DNA from: Mycolicibacterium cosmeticum
GTDB lineage: Bacteria > Actinomycetota > Actinomycetes > Mycobacteriales > Mycobacteriaceae
Length of the DNA stretch: 62,997 bases
NCBI GenBank assembly: GCA_016197365.1
Contig: JACPVS010000005.1
Span: 1-62,997 of the forward strand
Direction: 5' to 3'
Shown: positions 44,160-53,013 of the stretch, piece after piece
Layout: each line of letters opens with the position of its first letter
Numbering within the stretch: the first letter of the stretch is position 1
The notes under the pieces: model-generated
Database searches by the model: none
What the model was told of the DNA's origin: nothing
Seen by the model: the letters and a program-made list of their open reading frames with translations, nothing else
Position numbers and translations under genes: made by a program

Positions 44160-44937
44160 TTTCGACTTCCCAACCACGCGAAGGCCGGTCTGCCTGGCCG
44201 AACAGATACCGCGAGATCGATGTCGCCGGCGAAATCGGCTCACCCAGAACGAACTTCTCCACGATGCGGCCCTGCTCCATCACCGAGATGTGATCGCACA
44301 CCGCATTGATGACGTGCACCTCGTGAGTCACCACCACGATGGTGATGCCACGGTCGGCATTGATACTGCGCAGCAGTTCGAGGATTTCGTCCGTGGTGCG
44401 CGGATCCAGCGCCGAGGTCGCCTCGTCGCACAACAGGACATCCGGCGTTGTCACCAAGGCACGGGCAATGCCGACGCGCTGTTTCTGGCCGCCACTGAGA
44501 CGTTCGGGGTAGCTCTCCGCCTTCTCGCTGAGCCCCACCGCCGCCAACGCATCCAGGGCCCGGGCTCGTCGGCCACCACTATCGGTGCCTGCCAGCCGTA
44601 GTGGCAGTTCGACGTTCTCGACGACGGTCCGGTTGGCCAACAGGTTGAACTCCTGAAAGATCATGCCGACCTTGCGTCTTCGCTGCCGGAGAGCACGCTC
44701 GGGCAGAGCGGTCAGGTCCTCGCCGTTGACCACCACCGAACCGTTGTCGGGGCGCTCCAATAGATTGACGGTGCGCAGAAGAGTGGACTTGCCCGCGCCA
44801 CTGAATCCTGCGATGCCGTGCACAGAGCCGCGGGCGATGTCCAGACTGACGTCGTCGAGCGCCGTGAACCGTCCCCCGTCATGATGTGGATAGGTTTTCG
44901 TCACGCCGGCCAGGCGCACGATCGGTTGATCGGTCAT
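44149..44937 (-). CDS. metN: MetN-type ABC transporter ATPase
   Basis: A 262-residue ATPase: Walker A GFSGAGKS (44-51), Q-loop FQEFNLL, signature LSGGQKQR and Walker B VLLCDEATSALD. It drives the MetNIQ importer. The C-terminal regulatory ACT-like domain that senses methionine in longer MetN proteins is absent, so feedback inhibition of transport by internal methionine is probably missing; this is notable if the real substrate is not methionine. Its ATG overlaps the stop of the monooxygenase gene by ATGA. Confidence 0.87.
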   Translation of the reverse strand: MTDQPIVRLAGVTKTYPHHDGGRFTALDDVSLDIARGSVHGIAGFSGAGKSTLLRTVNLLERPDNGSVVVNGEDLTALPERALRQRRRKVGMIFQEFNLLANRTVVENVELPLRLAGTDSGGRRARALDALAAVGLSEKAESYPERLSGGQKQRVGIARALVTTPDVLLCDEATSALDPRTTDEILELLRSINADRGITIVVVTHEVHVINAVCDHISVMEQGRIVEKFVLGEPISPATSISRYLFGQADRPSRGWEVESAG

Positions 44938-46307
44938 GACAGCAGCGTGGCGGACCGAAACGCCGCAGCGGGGTGGTCGTCCGCGACGACGGGAGAACCA
45001 CTTCCGGTGAGCTTCTCACGCAGCGTTCCCGGCAGATAGTTCGGGTATACCCGGCCCCGTCGGCGAAGTTCGGGCACCACATAGGTGATGAAATCCTCGA
45101 ATGATCCCGGACTGATCGCGTGGGCGATGTTGAAGCCATCGAGATCGGCAGTGTCAGCGAGGATTTCCAGTTCGTCCGCGACCTGAACCGGGTCACCGAC
45201 GATGGTCGGATGCAGGCCGCCGATGGCCATCGAGTCGGTGATGTCCCGTAAGGTGCGACCCCGGCCGGACGCCAGTGTCGACTGCGAGGCGTTGGTATCG
45301 GTGCGCTCTACCGTCTCGTCGAGATCATGACCGGACCAGTCGTGGCCGGTGAAGGCCGAAAAGAGCGCCAATGCGCCTTCGACACTCGAATACTGCAGAT
45401 AGTCAGAATGTTTGGCGCGAGCTGCTGTCTCGTCGGCATCGGTGATCACGGTCACGGAAGTGACGAACTTCAGGTGTCCAGGGTCGCGGCCGGCGGCCTC
45501 CGCCCGCTGTTTGACCGACGCCACCGACCGTCCGATCTCGGCGGCGTCACGGCCGCCCAGGAACACCAGTTCGGCATTTCGGGCGGCGAACTCCTGCCCA
45601 CGGTCGGAAGCACCGGCTTGGAAGATCACCGGGGTGCGCTGAGGTGTCGGCTCGCAGAGGTGCGGACCTCGCACATGGTAGAAGGGCCCATCATGGTCGA
45701 TTCGGTGTACCTTCGCCGGATCGGTGTACACCCCGCGCACACGATCGCGAATCACCGCGTCGTTCTCCCAGGAACCTTCCCACAGTTTGTAGGTGACCTC
45801 GAGGAATTCCTGCGCGCGGTCGTAACGCTCGTCGTGGTCGTACTGCTGGGACAGGCCGACATTCTGTGCGGCACTGTCGATCATCGACGTCACGACGTTC
45901 CACGCCACCCGGCCTTCGGTCAACTGGTCGAGAGTCGAGAACGTCCGGGCCAGCAGGTAGGGCTGCGCATACGAGGTCGACGCGGTCACGCCGAAGCCAA
46001 GGTGTTCGGTCGCCGCAGCCATCGCAGAGATCGCCAGCAGCGGATCGCTCACGGGCAGTTGCGTACCGTTGCGCAGCGCAGCGTCAGGGCTGCCCTCGAA
46101 TACCTCGACCGGCCCCAGTACATCGGCGAGGAACAGCGCGTCGAACCCGCCCGACTCCAGCAACTTCGCCAGACCGATCCAGTACTTCAGCGACGCGTAC
46201 CGATGGGCGCCGTCGTCTGGATGCCGCCACAATCCCGGGGAGATGTGGCCGACGGTCGGCATGGTGAAACCGTTGAGAATGAGGCGCTTCGGGCCTGCAG
46301 AACACAT
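44934..46307 (-). CDS. NtaA/SnaA/DszA-family FMN-dependent monooxygenase
   Basis: A 457-residue bacterial-luciferase-like monooxygenase of the long NtaA/SnaA/SoxA(DszA) group. Visible family features: RLILNGFTM near the start, LFLADVLG, GFGVTASTSYAQPYLLARTFSTLD, GRVAWNVVTS, YKLWEGSW, and TPVIFQAGAS. These enzymes use reduced FMN from a separate reductase to oxidise sulfones, aminocarboxylates or similar compounds; no reductase is in the window. It leads an operon with metNIQ, suggesting the transporter feeds it. A dyad element at 46400-46426 is upstream. Sequence is close to the enzyme at 54225. Exact substrate unknown. Confidence 0.85.
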   Translation of the reverse strand: MCSAGPKRLILNGFTMPTVGHISPGLWRHPDDGAHRYASLKYWIGLAKLLESGGFDALFLADVLGPVEVFEGSPDAALRNGTQLPVSDPLLAISAMAAATEHLGFGVTASTSYAQPYLLARTFSTLDQLTEGRVAWNVVTSMIDSAAQNVGLSQQYDHDERYDRAQEFLEVTYKLWEGSWENDAVIRDRVRGVYTDPAKVHRIDHDGPFYHVRGPHLCEPTPQRTPVIFQAGASDRGQEFAARNAELVFLGGRDAAEIGRSVASVKQRAEAAGRDPGHLKFVTSVTVITDADETAARAKHSDYLQYSSVEGALALFSAFTGHDWSGHDLDETVERTDTNASQSTLASGRGRTLRDITDSMAIGGLHPTIVGDPVQVADELEILADTADLDGFNIAHAISPGSFEDFITYVVPELRRRGRVYPNYLPGTLREKLTGSGSPVVADDHPAAAFRSATLLS

Positions 46308-46399
46308 GCGTTGTACTCACTTCGACTATCTCGCTGCTGATTGACAACGCGACCCGTGTCGTTGACGGATTCACCGTGCCCCACCCCGTCGCGGCGCGA

Positions 46400-46426
46400 C
46401 AGTGATCGAATCCGTCGGATTCTTTT
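46400..46426 (-). promoter_or_regulatory. 27-base dyad element upstream of LLM-metNIQ operon
   Basis: Contains the perfect dyad GAATCC-GTC-GGATTC (46408-46422) flanked by AGTGATC and TTTT. It aligns with the element at 55630-55656 at 19 of 27 positions. A further GACGGATTC half-site occurs at 46364-46372, closer to the gene. Probably the binding site of a common regulator of the sulfur genes. Confidence 0.55.
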
Positions 46427-46458
46427 ATGAAAACGCAAATAATGTTCGGTCGGTCTGG

Positions 46459-47511
46459 CTAGCCTGCCGGGACCCCGCTTCGCACCCGCGGGATGACGTG
46501 CTCGGCGAACCGCGTCATCTCCGCTTCGAAGGGCTGGAACTGCAACATGAACAATTCGATGCCCGTCTGGTGGAACTCCTCGATGCGCCGGGCCACCGTG
46601 TCGTAGCTGCCGACCAGACCCGCCGCGGTGCCGCCGTTGGTCCCGATGTGCGGGAACTCCTGGAACGTCTTGAACATCGCGACCGCCGGATCCACCTGCC
46701 CGGTGATCCACTCCTGCTCGACCTTGTCCTGCTTGTCGATCTCCCACGCGTACGCCAGCGCGTCGCGTGCCTCGGCCTCGGTCGCACGGGCGATGACGAA
46801 CGCCGCCATGCCGAACTCGACCGGCGCTCCGGTACGCGGCCGGGCCCGCACGTCGTCGACGAGCGCTGCCACCCGGTCCAACGGCTGCCCGTTGATGAAC
46901 CAGGCGTCGCACGCGTCGGCGGCCAGATCCCGCGCCGCCGGCGATTCTCCTCCCGAGTAGATCCGCGGCCGGTCGCGCCACCGCGACACGGGCCGCGGGC
47001 GATACCCGTCGGTGTGGAACCACCGGCCGTCGAACATCGACGGCCCGCCGCTCAGCAGTTCGCGGACCACCGTGATCCATTCCCTGCCGTACGCGTACCG
47101 CTCGTCGTGATCACCGAAGGTCAGCCCCAGCCGACGCGCCTCCGTGGTGAACCAGCCATTGACCAGGTTGATCGCGAAGCGGCCCCCGCTGATCTCCTCG
47201 ATCTGCAGCGCCATCTTGGCCAGCACCGCGGGCGGGAAGGTGTAGGGCTTGACCGCAGCGATGATCTCGATCCGGTCGGTCAGCGCCGCGAGTGCCGCCG
47301 CCAGGGTCCAGGCCTCGCCCTGGTCGTACTCCTCGCCGTACGGGCTGATGAACAGCTGGGCGATGAGTGTGCTGTCATAGCCGAGCTTTTCGGCGAGCAC
47401 CACCTGGTCCCGTACGCGTTCCCAGCGAGCGTCGTGCGGATCCTCCGGGTGATGCGGCGATCCGAAAGTACCTTCCTCCAGCGCCCACACACCGAACCGC
47501 GGACCGGCCAT
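46459..47511 (-). CDS. SsuD/SfnG-type FMN-dependent monooxygenase
   Basis: A 350-residue luciferase-fold enzyme most like alkanesulfonate (SsuD) or dimethyl sulfone (SfnG) monooxygenases. Visible are AEKLGYDSTLIAQLF, FPPAVLAKMALQIEEISGGRFAINLVNGW, and GGESPAARDLAADACDAWF. These use FMNH2 and O2 to release sulfite or methanesulfinate. It is last in a four-gene operon after a ribose-type ABC transporter; its ATG is one base after the permease stop. The tight coupling suggests the transporter imports its substrate. Which C1-C10 sulfonate or sulfone is not evident. Confidence 0.84.
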   Translation of the reverse strand: MAGPRFGVWALEEGTFGSPHHPEDPHDARWERVRDQVVLAEKLGYDSTLIAQLFISPYGEEYDQGEAWTLAAALAALTDRIEIIAAVKPYTFPPAVLAKMALQIEEISGGRFAINLVNGWFTTEARRLGLTFGDHDERYAYGREWITVVRELLSGGPSMFDGRWFHTDGYRPRPVSRWRDRPRIYSGGESPAARDLAADACDAWFINGQPLDRVAALVDDVRARPRTGAPVEFGMAAFVIARATEAEARDALAYAWEIDKQDKVEQEWITGQVDPAVAMFKTFQEFPHIGTNGGTAAGLVGSYDTVARRIEEFHQTGIELFMLQFQPFEAEMTRFAEHVIPRVRSGVPAG

Positions 47512-47512
47512 G

Positions 47513-48544
47513 CTATTTGACGATGAGCTTGCGCTGCGACGCCATGGTGAAGACGGCCGCCACGATGATCACCAGACCCTTGATGATGGTCTGGGTGTAG
47601 TCGGCAGCACCGATCTGGTTGAGCCCGTTGGACAGCACGGTGAGGATCAGCACGCCGAGCACCGTGCGGCCCACGCCGCCGACACCACCGGAGAGCGCGG
47701 TGCCACCGATGACGATGGCCGCCACCGAATCCAGCAGGATCTGCGACCCCAATGTCGGTCCCGCCGCGCCCAATTGGGCCGTCAGCAGCAGGCCGGCCAG
47801 CCCGGCGGTGATCCCGGAGACCACCAGGATCAACACTTTGACCCGTCTGGTCTGCACACCGGCGAGCTCGACCACCTTCTCGTTGCCACCCACGGCATAG
47901 ACGTACAGCCCGAACCGGGTGCGGCGCGCGAAGAACCACACCACGGCCAGGGCCAGCAGCGCGATGAGTGCGGCGTTCTGGATGTTCGGGATGAACTGCC
48001 CGATCGCCAGATCGCGGATGCCCTGGTTGGTGAAGTTGATGGTGCTGCCCTGCAGGATGGTCAGGCCGATGCCGGCGAACAGGGACAGCGTGCCCAGGGT
48101 GGCGATGAACGACGGCACCCGGCCGTAGGCGAACACGACGCCGTTGATCAGGCCGATGGCCGCACCGACGGCAATCGCGATGAGCAGCACCAGAAATGGG
48201 TTACCGAAGCCGTCGTTGATCAAGGATGCCACCACCGCGCCGGTGAGCAGGGCGATGGACCCGACCGACAGGTCCACGCTGCCCGCCACGATCACCAGCG
48301 TGGCGCCGAGGGAGGCCAGCAGCAGGATGCCCGCCTGCCCGCTGATCAGGGTGAGGTTGGCCGCGGTCAGGAACGCCTCGGCCCGCACCGAGAAGAACAC
48401 CACCAGAGCCAGCAGCGCCGCCAACGGCAGTACATCACGCACCAGGTTGAGACGCCCCAATGTACTTGGTGGTGAACTGGTCGGTTCCACAACGGGTTCG
48501 GGGGTGGCGGTTGCCGGTACGGGGACAGTGAGTTCAGTGGTCAT
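47513..48544 (-). CDS. RbsC-type ABC transporter permease
   Basis: A 343-residue permease of the ribose/xylose (BPD_transp_2) family with about nine to ten helices. VIVAGSVDLSVGSIALLTGAVVASL and AVGGNEKVVELAGVQTRRVK are diagnostic. An N-terminal Pro/Thr-rich cytosolic segment (about 1-30) precedes the first helix. It lies between the dual ATPase and the SsuD/SfnG-type enzyme, with gaps of only 3 and 1 bases. The family usually transports sugars or autoinducer-2; the neighbourhood argues for an organosulfur substrate, as inference. Confidence 0.88.
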   Translation of the reverse strand: MTTELTVPVPATATPEPVVEPTSSPPSTLGRLNLVRDVLPLAALLALVVFFSVRAEAFLTAANLTLISGQAGILLLASLGATLVIVAGSVDLSVGSIALLTGAVVASLINDGFGNPFLVLLIAIAVGAAIGLINGVVFAYGRVPSFIATLGTLSLFAGIGLTILQGSTINFTNQGIRDLAIGQFIPNIQNAALIALLALAVVWFFARRTRFGLYVYAVGGNEKVVELAGVQTRRVKVLILVVSGITAGLAGLLLTAQLGAAGPTLGSQILLDSVAAIVIGGTALSGGVGGVGRTVLGVLILTVLSNGLNQIGAADYTQTIIKGLVIIVAAVFTMASQRKLIVK

Positions 48545-48547
48545 TTC

Positions 48548-50125
48548 TCATCCGATGGTGGTAGGGACGGCGATGGCGCCGGGGATCATCAGTGCTACGA
48601 GATCGTGTTCGTCGGGTTTGGCGTCCGGGGGTGCGTCCACGACCGCCACCAACCGACCGTTGGTGATCACCGCGACACGGTTGGACAGCCCGATCAGTTC
48701 GGGCAGGTCGTCGCTGACCAGGATGACGGAGGTGCCCGCCGCGGCGACCTGGCGCAGCAGGTCGTAGATGCCTTCGCGGGCGCCCGTGTCGACGCCCTGG
48801 GTGGGCTCGTCGAGCACCAGCACATCCGGCTGGCGCAGCAGCCATTTCGCGATGAGCACCTTCTGCGCATTGCCGCCCGACAGCGACGACACCGGGGCAT
48901 CGATGCTGTCGGCGACGATGCCCAGGTCCTCGACGTACTTCTGGGCCACCTTGCGCGCCCGGCCCACCGCCCACAACCCGACCCGGCGGGTGGCGAACGT
49001 GTCGTGCAGGGAGGCCAGCTGGATGTTGTCGGCGATCGACGAGGTGGTGATGAGGCCCTTGTCGTTGCGGTCCGGCGGCACGTAGGCGATACCGGCGCGC
49101 ACGTGGTCGCCGACGCTGCCGGTGACGACCTTGCCGTTGATCAGCACCCGGCCTCGGGCGGGCCGCACCGCACCCGCGATGATCTCGCCCAGCACGCGTT
49201 TTCCCGACCCTTCGGTGCCGGCCAGGCCGATGATCTCACCGGGTGCGACCTCCAGGGATGCCTCATGCAGGACGCCGGCGCCGCCGACGGCCTCGACCAC
49301 CAGCCTGGGTGCGACGTCGACGTCGATCGCGCGCTGGGTGTGCTCGCGGTAGTAGTTCTCGGTACGCACCCGCCCCACCATGAGGCGGTGCAACTCGTTC
49401 TCGTCGACGCCTGCGGTCGGGCGGTCGGCCACCGATTCGCCGTCCTTGAAAACGGTGATGCGGTCGGTGGATTCGATGATCTCGGGTAACCGGTGGGAGA
49501 CGAACACCACCGCGGCGACCCCGCGCAGTTGTTCCAGCAGGCGCAGGAAGTTGTCTTCGTGTTCGGAGTCCAGTGCGGTCGTCGGTTCGTCGAACAACAC
49601 CACCGGCCGCTCGACCTGAAGCAACTGCGCCAGTGCGGTGACCCTCGCGATGTCCAGGCTCTGCTTCTGCCCAGGGGTCAGCCGTCCCGTCGGTGCCCCG
49701 ACATCGACACCGTCGAGTTGCGCATCCTTGAGTGCCTGCACTGCCACCTTGCGTAACGCACGACGGTCCAAACCTCCGGTGCGGGTGCGGAACAGGTGCT
49801 CCCAGCCGAAGAAGACGTTCTCGTAGACCGCCAGCGAATCGATCAGGGCGGCATCCTGGAACACCCGGAAGATGCCCAGCTTGTTGGCCTCCTGGTAGGT
49901 CTTGGGCGCGATCTCGCGACCGTCAAGGATGAGCGAGCCCGAATCATGTGGCAGCACACCGGAGATGATGTTGAGGATGGTGCTCTTGCCTGCGCCGTTC
50001 TCGCCGATGAGGCCGACCACCTCGCCGTCGCCGACGGTCAGGTCGACGCCTTTGAGGGCGCGGTTGGCGCCGAACGCTTTGACGATGCCGGTGGCCTGCA
50101 ACCTCGGCTGTGGTTGTGCGGTCAT
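48548..50125 (-). CDS. RbsA-type dual-domain ABC transporter ATPase
   Basis: A 525-residue ATPase with two ABC domains. Domain 1: Walker A GENGAGKS (41-48), LTPGQKQSLDIARV as signature, Walker B PVVLFDEPTTALD. Domain 2 has a degenerate P-loop GTEGSGKR, signature LSGGNAQKVLIAKW and Walker B VLVLDEPTQGVD. This asymmetry is normal for RbsA/XylG/MglA proteins. ATG 50125 follows AGAAGG at a 7-base spacing; GTG 50131 overlaps the upstream stop and is less likely. Partner of the RbsC-type permease and the Tat-signal binding protein. Confidence 0.9.
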   Translation of the reverse strand: MTAQPQPRLQATGIVKAFGANRALKGVDLTVGDGEVVGLIGENGAGKSTILNIISGVLPHDSGSLILDGREIAPKTYQEANKLGIFRVFQDAALIDSLAVYENVFFGWEHLFRTRTGGLDRRALRKVAVQALKDAQLDGVDVGAPTGRLTPGQKQSLDIARVTALAQLLQVERPVVLFDEPTTALDSEHEDNFLRLLEQLRGVAAVVFVSHRLPEIIESTDRITVFKDGESVADRPTAGVDENELHRLMVGRVRTENYYREHTQRAIDVDVAPRLVVEAVGGAGVLHEASLEVAPGEIIGLAGTEGSGKRVLGEIIAGAVRPARGRVLINGKVVTGSVGDHVRAGIAYVPPDRNDKGLITTSSIADNIQLASLHDTFATRRVGLWAVGRARKVAQKYVEDLGIVADSIDAPVSSLSGGNAQKVLIAKWLLRQPDVLVLDEPTQGVDTGAREGIYDLLRQVAAAGTSVILVSDDLPELIGLSNRVAVITNGRLVAVVDAPPDAKPDEHDLVALMIPGAIAVPTTIG

Positions 50126-50127
50126 GT

Positions 50128-51468
50128 TCACACCTTCTGGTAAGGGGAGGGCCCGAGAACCGGGGTGCGGTAGTGGTCCTTGTAGAGGGCGCGGATCCGG
50201 TCGAAGTCGCCGTTGCGTTGTGCGTTCAGGTAGGCCTCGGGATGCTGGTAGCCCTTGGGCTTGGGCACGCCCGGCCAGATGGTTTCCAGATCCTCGACGG
50301 GGTAGCCGTCGAACTGCAGGTCGAAGTCGTTCGGGTGCTCCACCCGGGAGAGCAGCTTGACGTCGAAGGACTCACCGATGGGTCCGTCGACGTAGCGGGA
50401 TTTGAAGGCCTGGACGTTCTCGGCGGTGATGATCTCGGCGTGCCAGCCGTAGAACCGTTCGGCAGCTTCGGGTTTCCAGCCGTTGAGGCGGTCGTGGAAC
50501 TGGGCGACGGTCACGAAAGACGGGTAGGCAGGCACGTTGCCGGTGGTCACCAGCTGAGTCCCCTTGACGATGCGGTCGATTCCGGCGGTGGAGCCGTTGG
50601 CGCCCACCACGAAGACGTCCTTACCGGGCACCTTGCCTGCGGCTTCGATGCCTGCCACCACACCGGTCGCGGCGTCGTCGTTGACCGCGACGATGCCGAC
50701 GGTGTCGGGGTAGCGGGCCAGCAGCGACGCCGCGGCCCGCTGGGACAGGTCGGCGTCGTACTTGGCATGCAGTTCGCCGGCGAACTTGATCTTCGGGTAC
50801 TTCTTCAAGGTGTCGTGCACCGCGAGCCGGCGCTGCACCTCGCAACCGTCGATCGATGGGTAGTAGCCGCCGACCCGGACGATGGTGCCCTCCTCGCCGA
50901 CCTTCTTGGCCAGCACGTCGACGGCCTTACCGACGGCGATGTACTCGTCGGGCATCAGGAAGCTGTTGTATTTGTTGCCGTCGGCGTCGCTGTGCCACGG
51001 CGTGTACCAGGCCGGTGAGTTCCAGGCGGCCTGGAACAGCACGCCGCGGTCGTTGGCGTCATGCGCCAGGGTGGGCAGCGCGCCGGCGTCGTTGAGCCCG
51101 ACGAAGATGGCCGTGGTCTTCTGGGTGAGCAACTGGTTGAACTGGTTGGACTGCACGGCGGCATCGTTCTTCCCGTCCAGAACGACACTCTTGTAACCCA
51201 ATTGGGCGGCGGCTTCCTGGTAGGCCTTGGCCCACTGCACCTGGTAGTCACCGGTGGCCGACCAGTTCAGCAGCGCGAACTGACCGTCGGTGTAGGCGAC
51301 CGCGTCACCGCGCGCCTCGTCGCGGCGACCGACCGCGGTCAGCGCTCCCGCGGCCGTCAACGCCGCCGCGCTGCCGGCCAGCAGCTTCACGAACTGCCGC
51401 CGCCCCAGGCCATAGGTGTCCAGGCGCTCCAGGATGGGGTCGATCGCACGGCGCTCTTCGGCATTCAT
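50128..51468 (-). CDS. periplasmic-binding protein of ribose-type ABC importer, Tat signal
   Basis: A 446-residue binding protein, longer than a usual RbsB (about 300). The N-terminus carries a twin-arginine signal, [21 protein letters not shown], with R23-R24, so it is exported folded by Tat; an unusually long n-region (20 residues) precedes it. The body has the sugar-binding fold marks NQLLTQKTTAIFVGLNDAGALP and GIVAVNDDAATGVVAGIEAAGK. A C-terminal extension of about 100 residues beyond the fold (from about residue 345) is unusual. First gene of the operon with the RbsA/RbsC-type genes and a SsuD/SfnG-type monooxygenase. Ligand not evident. Confidence 0.86.
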   Translation of the reverse strand: MNAEERRAIDPILERLDTYGLGRRQFVKLLAGSAAALTAAGALTAVGRRDEARGDAVAYTDGQFALLNWSATGDYQVQWAKAYQEAAAQLGYKSVVLDGKNDAAVQSNQFNQLLTQKTTAIFVGLNDAGALPTLAHDANDRGVLFQAAWNSPAWYTPWHSDADGNKYNSFLMPDEYIAVGKAVDVLAKKVGEEGTIVRVGGYYPSIDGCEVQRRLAVHDTLKKYPKIKFAGELHAKYDADLSQRAAASLLARYPDTVGIVAVNDDAATGVVAGIEAAGKVPGKDVFVVGANGSTAGIDRIVKGTQLVTTGNVPAYPSFVTVAQFHDRLNGWKPEAAERFYGWHAEIITAENVQAFKSRYVDGPIGESFDVKLLSRVEHPNDFDLQFDGYPVEDLETIWPGVPKPKGYQHPEAYLNAQRNGDFDRIRALYKDHYRTPVLGPSPYQKV

Positions 51469-51494
51469 CGCGCAGACGGTAGTTGGCCGCCGGA

Positions 51495-51522
51495 TTATCC
51501 CCCAGTGTCTGGATCAGGATAA
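51495..51522. promoter_or_regulatory. dyad TTATCC-N16-GGATAA in divergent promoter
   Basis: Perfect 6-base arms flank 16 bases in the 128-base gap between the binding-protein gene (start 51468, minus) and the monooxygenase gene (start 51597, plus). CCAG-TGT-CTGG lies within. A shared operator for the two divergent units is plausible. A possible -10 TATAAC occurs at 51554 on the plus strand. Confidence 0.4.
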
Positions 51523-51596
51523 GAATTACCGCGACTCGAACGCACGCTGAGTATAACTGTGGTGCCCAAGGGTGTTTCGGGCCGAAATTCGGTGAG

Positions 51597-52961
51597 GTGT
51601 CCAATCAGCACCTGCACTTCTCCGCCTTCGTCATGAACACCACCTCGCACATTCTGCAAGGGGTGTGGCGCCAACCCGACGCGGGCCAGACGAATTTCAA
51701 CTCGCTGGAACACTGGGTCCATCTGGCGAAAGTCCTTGAGCGGGGCCGCTTCGACTTCATCTTCTTCGCCGATGTGGTCGGCCTGTACGGCGACTACGGC
51801 GGGTCCTACGAGAAGTACGTGCAGACCGGACTGCAGATCCCGAGCAACGACCCGAGCGTGATCGCGTCGGCGATCGCCTACAACACCACCGACATCGGCA
51901 TCGCGGTGACGAGCTCGGTGATCCAGGAGCACCCGTTCAACTTCGCCCGCAAGATCTCCACCCTGGACCACGCCACGAACGGCCGGATCGCGTGGAACAT
52001 CGTCACCAGTGCACTGGCCAACGCCGCCCGCAACTTCGGCTATGACGGCCTGGAGGAGCACGACGAGCGATACCGCTGGGCCGACGAATACGTCGACGTC
52101 ACCTACAAGTTGTGGGAGGGCTCCTGGGACGACGGAGCCCTGCTGCAGGATCGCGAGCGCGGCCTGCACGGTGACTACTCCAAGATCCACAAGATCCACC
52201 ACGTCGGCAAGCGCTACCGGGTGGAGGGACCGCATCTGGTGGCGCCCTCACCACAACGCACCCCGATCCTGTTCCAGGCCGGATCATCCACGGCGGGACG
52301 CGATTTCGCGGCCCGCAACGCCGAGGCCCAATTCATCATCAGCCCTGGACCGGACCAGGCCCGTGACCTGATCGACGACACCCGCAGGCGGGTCGTGGCG
52401 GCGGGGCGCAAACCGGACGACCTGAAGTTCTTCCAGGGGCTGCACTTCGTCATCGGCAGCACCGAAGAGGAGGCCGCCCGCAAGGAGGCCGAGTTGGACG
52501 AGGCGATCGATCTGGACGGGATGGTGGCCCACCTGTCCGGCGCGGTGGGCGTCGACTTCGGCGGGCACGACCTGGACACTCCGCTGGGCGACATCGGCCA
52601 TACCGACGGTACGCGCAGCATCGTGGAGTGGGTGCAGGAAAGCGTCAGCGGACGGGAGGCCACGGTGCGCGATCTCGGCCTGCTGCAGGGACGTAACTCA
52701 CGGGTGGTGGGCACCCCCGAGTCGATCGCGGACCAGCTCCAGCGCTGGCGGGACGCCGGCGTCGACGGCATCAACGTCGTCAACGCCACCATCCCCGGCA
52801 GCTACGAGGATTTCGTCGACCACGTCACCCCGGTGCTGCAGCAGCGGGGGTTGGCGCAGCGGGAGTACCGGCCCGGCAGTGTGCGCGCCAAGCTGTTCGG
52901 CGCCGACCTGATCAACGAGCGACATCCGGCGGCGCACTACCGCGGCGCCTTTTCTTCGTGA
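51597..52961 (+). CDS. NtaA/SnaA/DszA-family FMN-dependent monooxygenase
   Basis: A 454-residue long-type luciferase-fold monooxygenase, second of three in the island. It shows HLHFSAFVMNTTSHILQGVWR, FIFFADVVGLYGDYGG, ISTLDHATNGRIAWNIVTS, YKLWEGSWDDGALL and TPILFQAGSS. It differs more from the other two than they do from each other. Start is GTG 51597, where the conserved N-terminus begins; the open frame to 51483 crosses the divergent promoter. It is alone on the plus strand, divergent from the ABC operon, and ends in a strong hairpin. Needs an external FMN reductase. Substrate unknown. Confidence 0.84.
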   Translation: MSNQHLHFSAFVMNTTSHILQGVWRQPDAGQTNFNSLEHWVHLAKVLERGRFDFIFFADVVGLYGDYGGSYEKYVQTGLQIPSNDPSVIASAIAYNTTDIGIAVTSSVIQEHPFNFARKISTLDHATNGRIAWNIVTSALANAARNFGYDGLEEHDERYRWADEYVDVTYKLWEGSWDDGALLQDRERGLHGDYSKIHKIHHVGKRYRVEGPHLVAPSPQRTPILFQAGSSTAGRDFAARNAEAQFIISPGPDQARDLIDDTRRRVVAAGRKPDDLKFFQGLHFVIGSTEEEAARKEAELDEAIDLDGMVAHLSGAVGVDFGGHDLDTPLGDIGHTDGTRSIVEWVQESVSGREATVRDLGLLQGRNSRVVGTPESIADQLQRWRDAGVDGINVVNATIPGSYEDFVDHVTPVLQQRGLAQREYRPGSVRAKLFGADLINERHPAAHYRGAFSS

Positions 52962-52963
52962 TG

Positions 52964-53004
52964 TGTGGAGCCGCACCCGCAACCATCGCGGGTGCGGCTC
53001 CACA
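52964..53004. terminator. perfect 17-base hairpin between convergent genes
   Basis: TGTGGAGCCGCACCCGC (52964-52980) and its exact complement (52988-53004) enclose a 7-base loop, directly between two convergent stop codons (52961 and 53014). No T-run follows on either strand, so it would act as a tailless, mycobacterial-type bidirectional terminator or RNA barrier. Confidence 0.75.
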
Positions 53005-53013
53005 ATTCGCTCG

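Noticed and set aside
46308..46458. A SAM or other sulfur-sensing riboswitch before the LLM-metNIQ operon
   Set aside because: The 151-base region shows short DNA-type dyads but no multi-helix leader pattern and no terminator switch.
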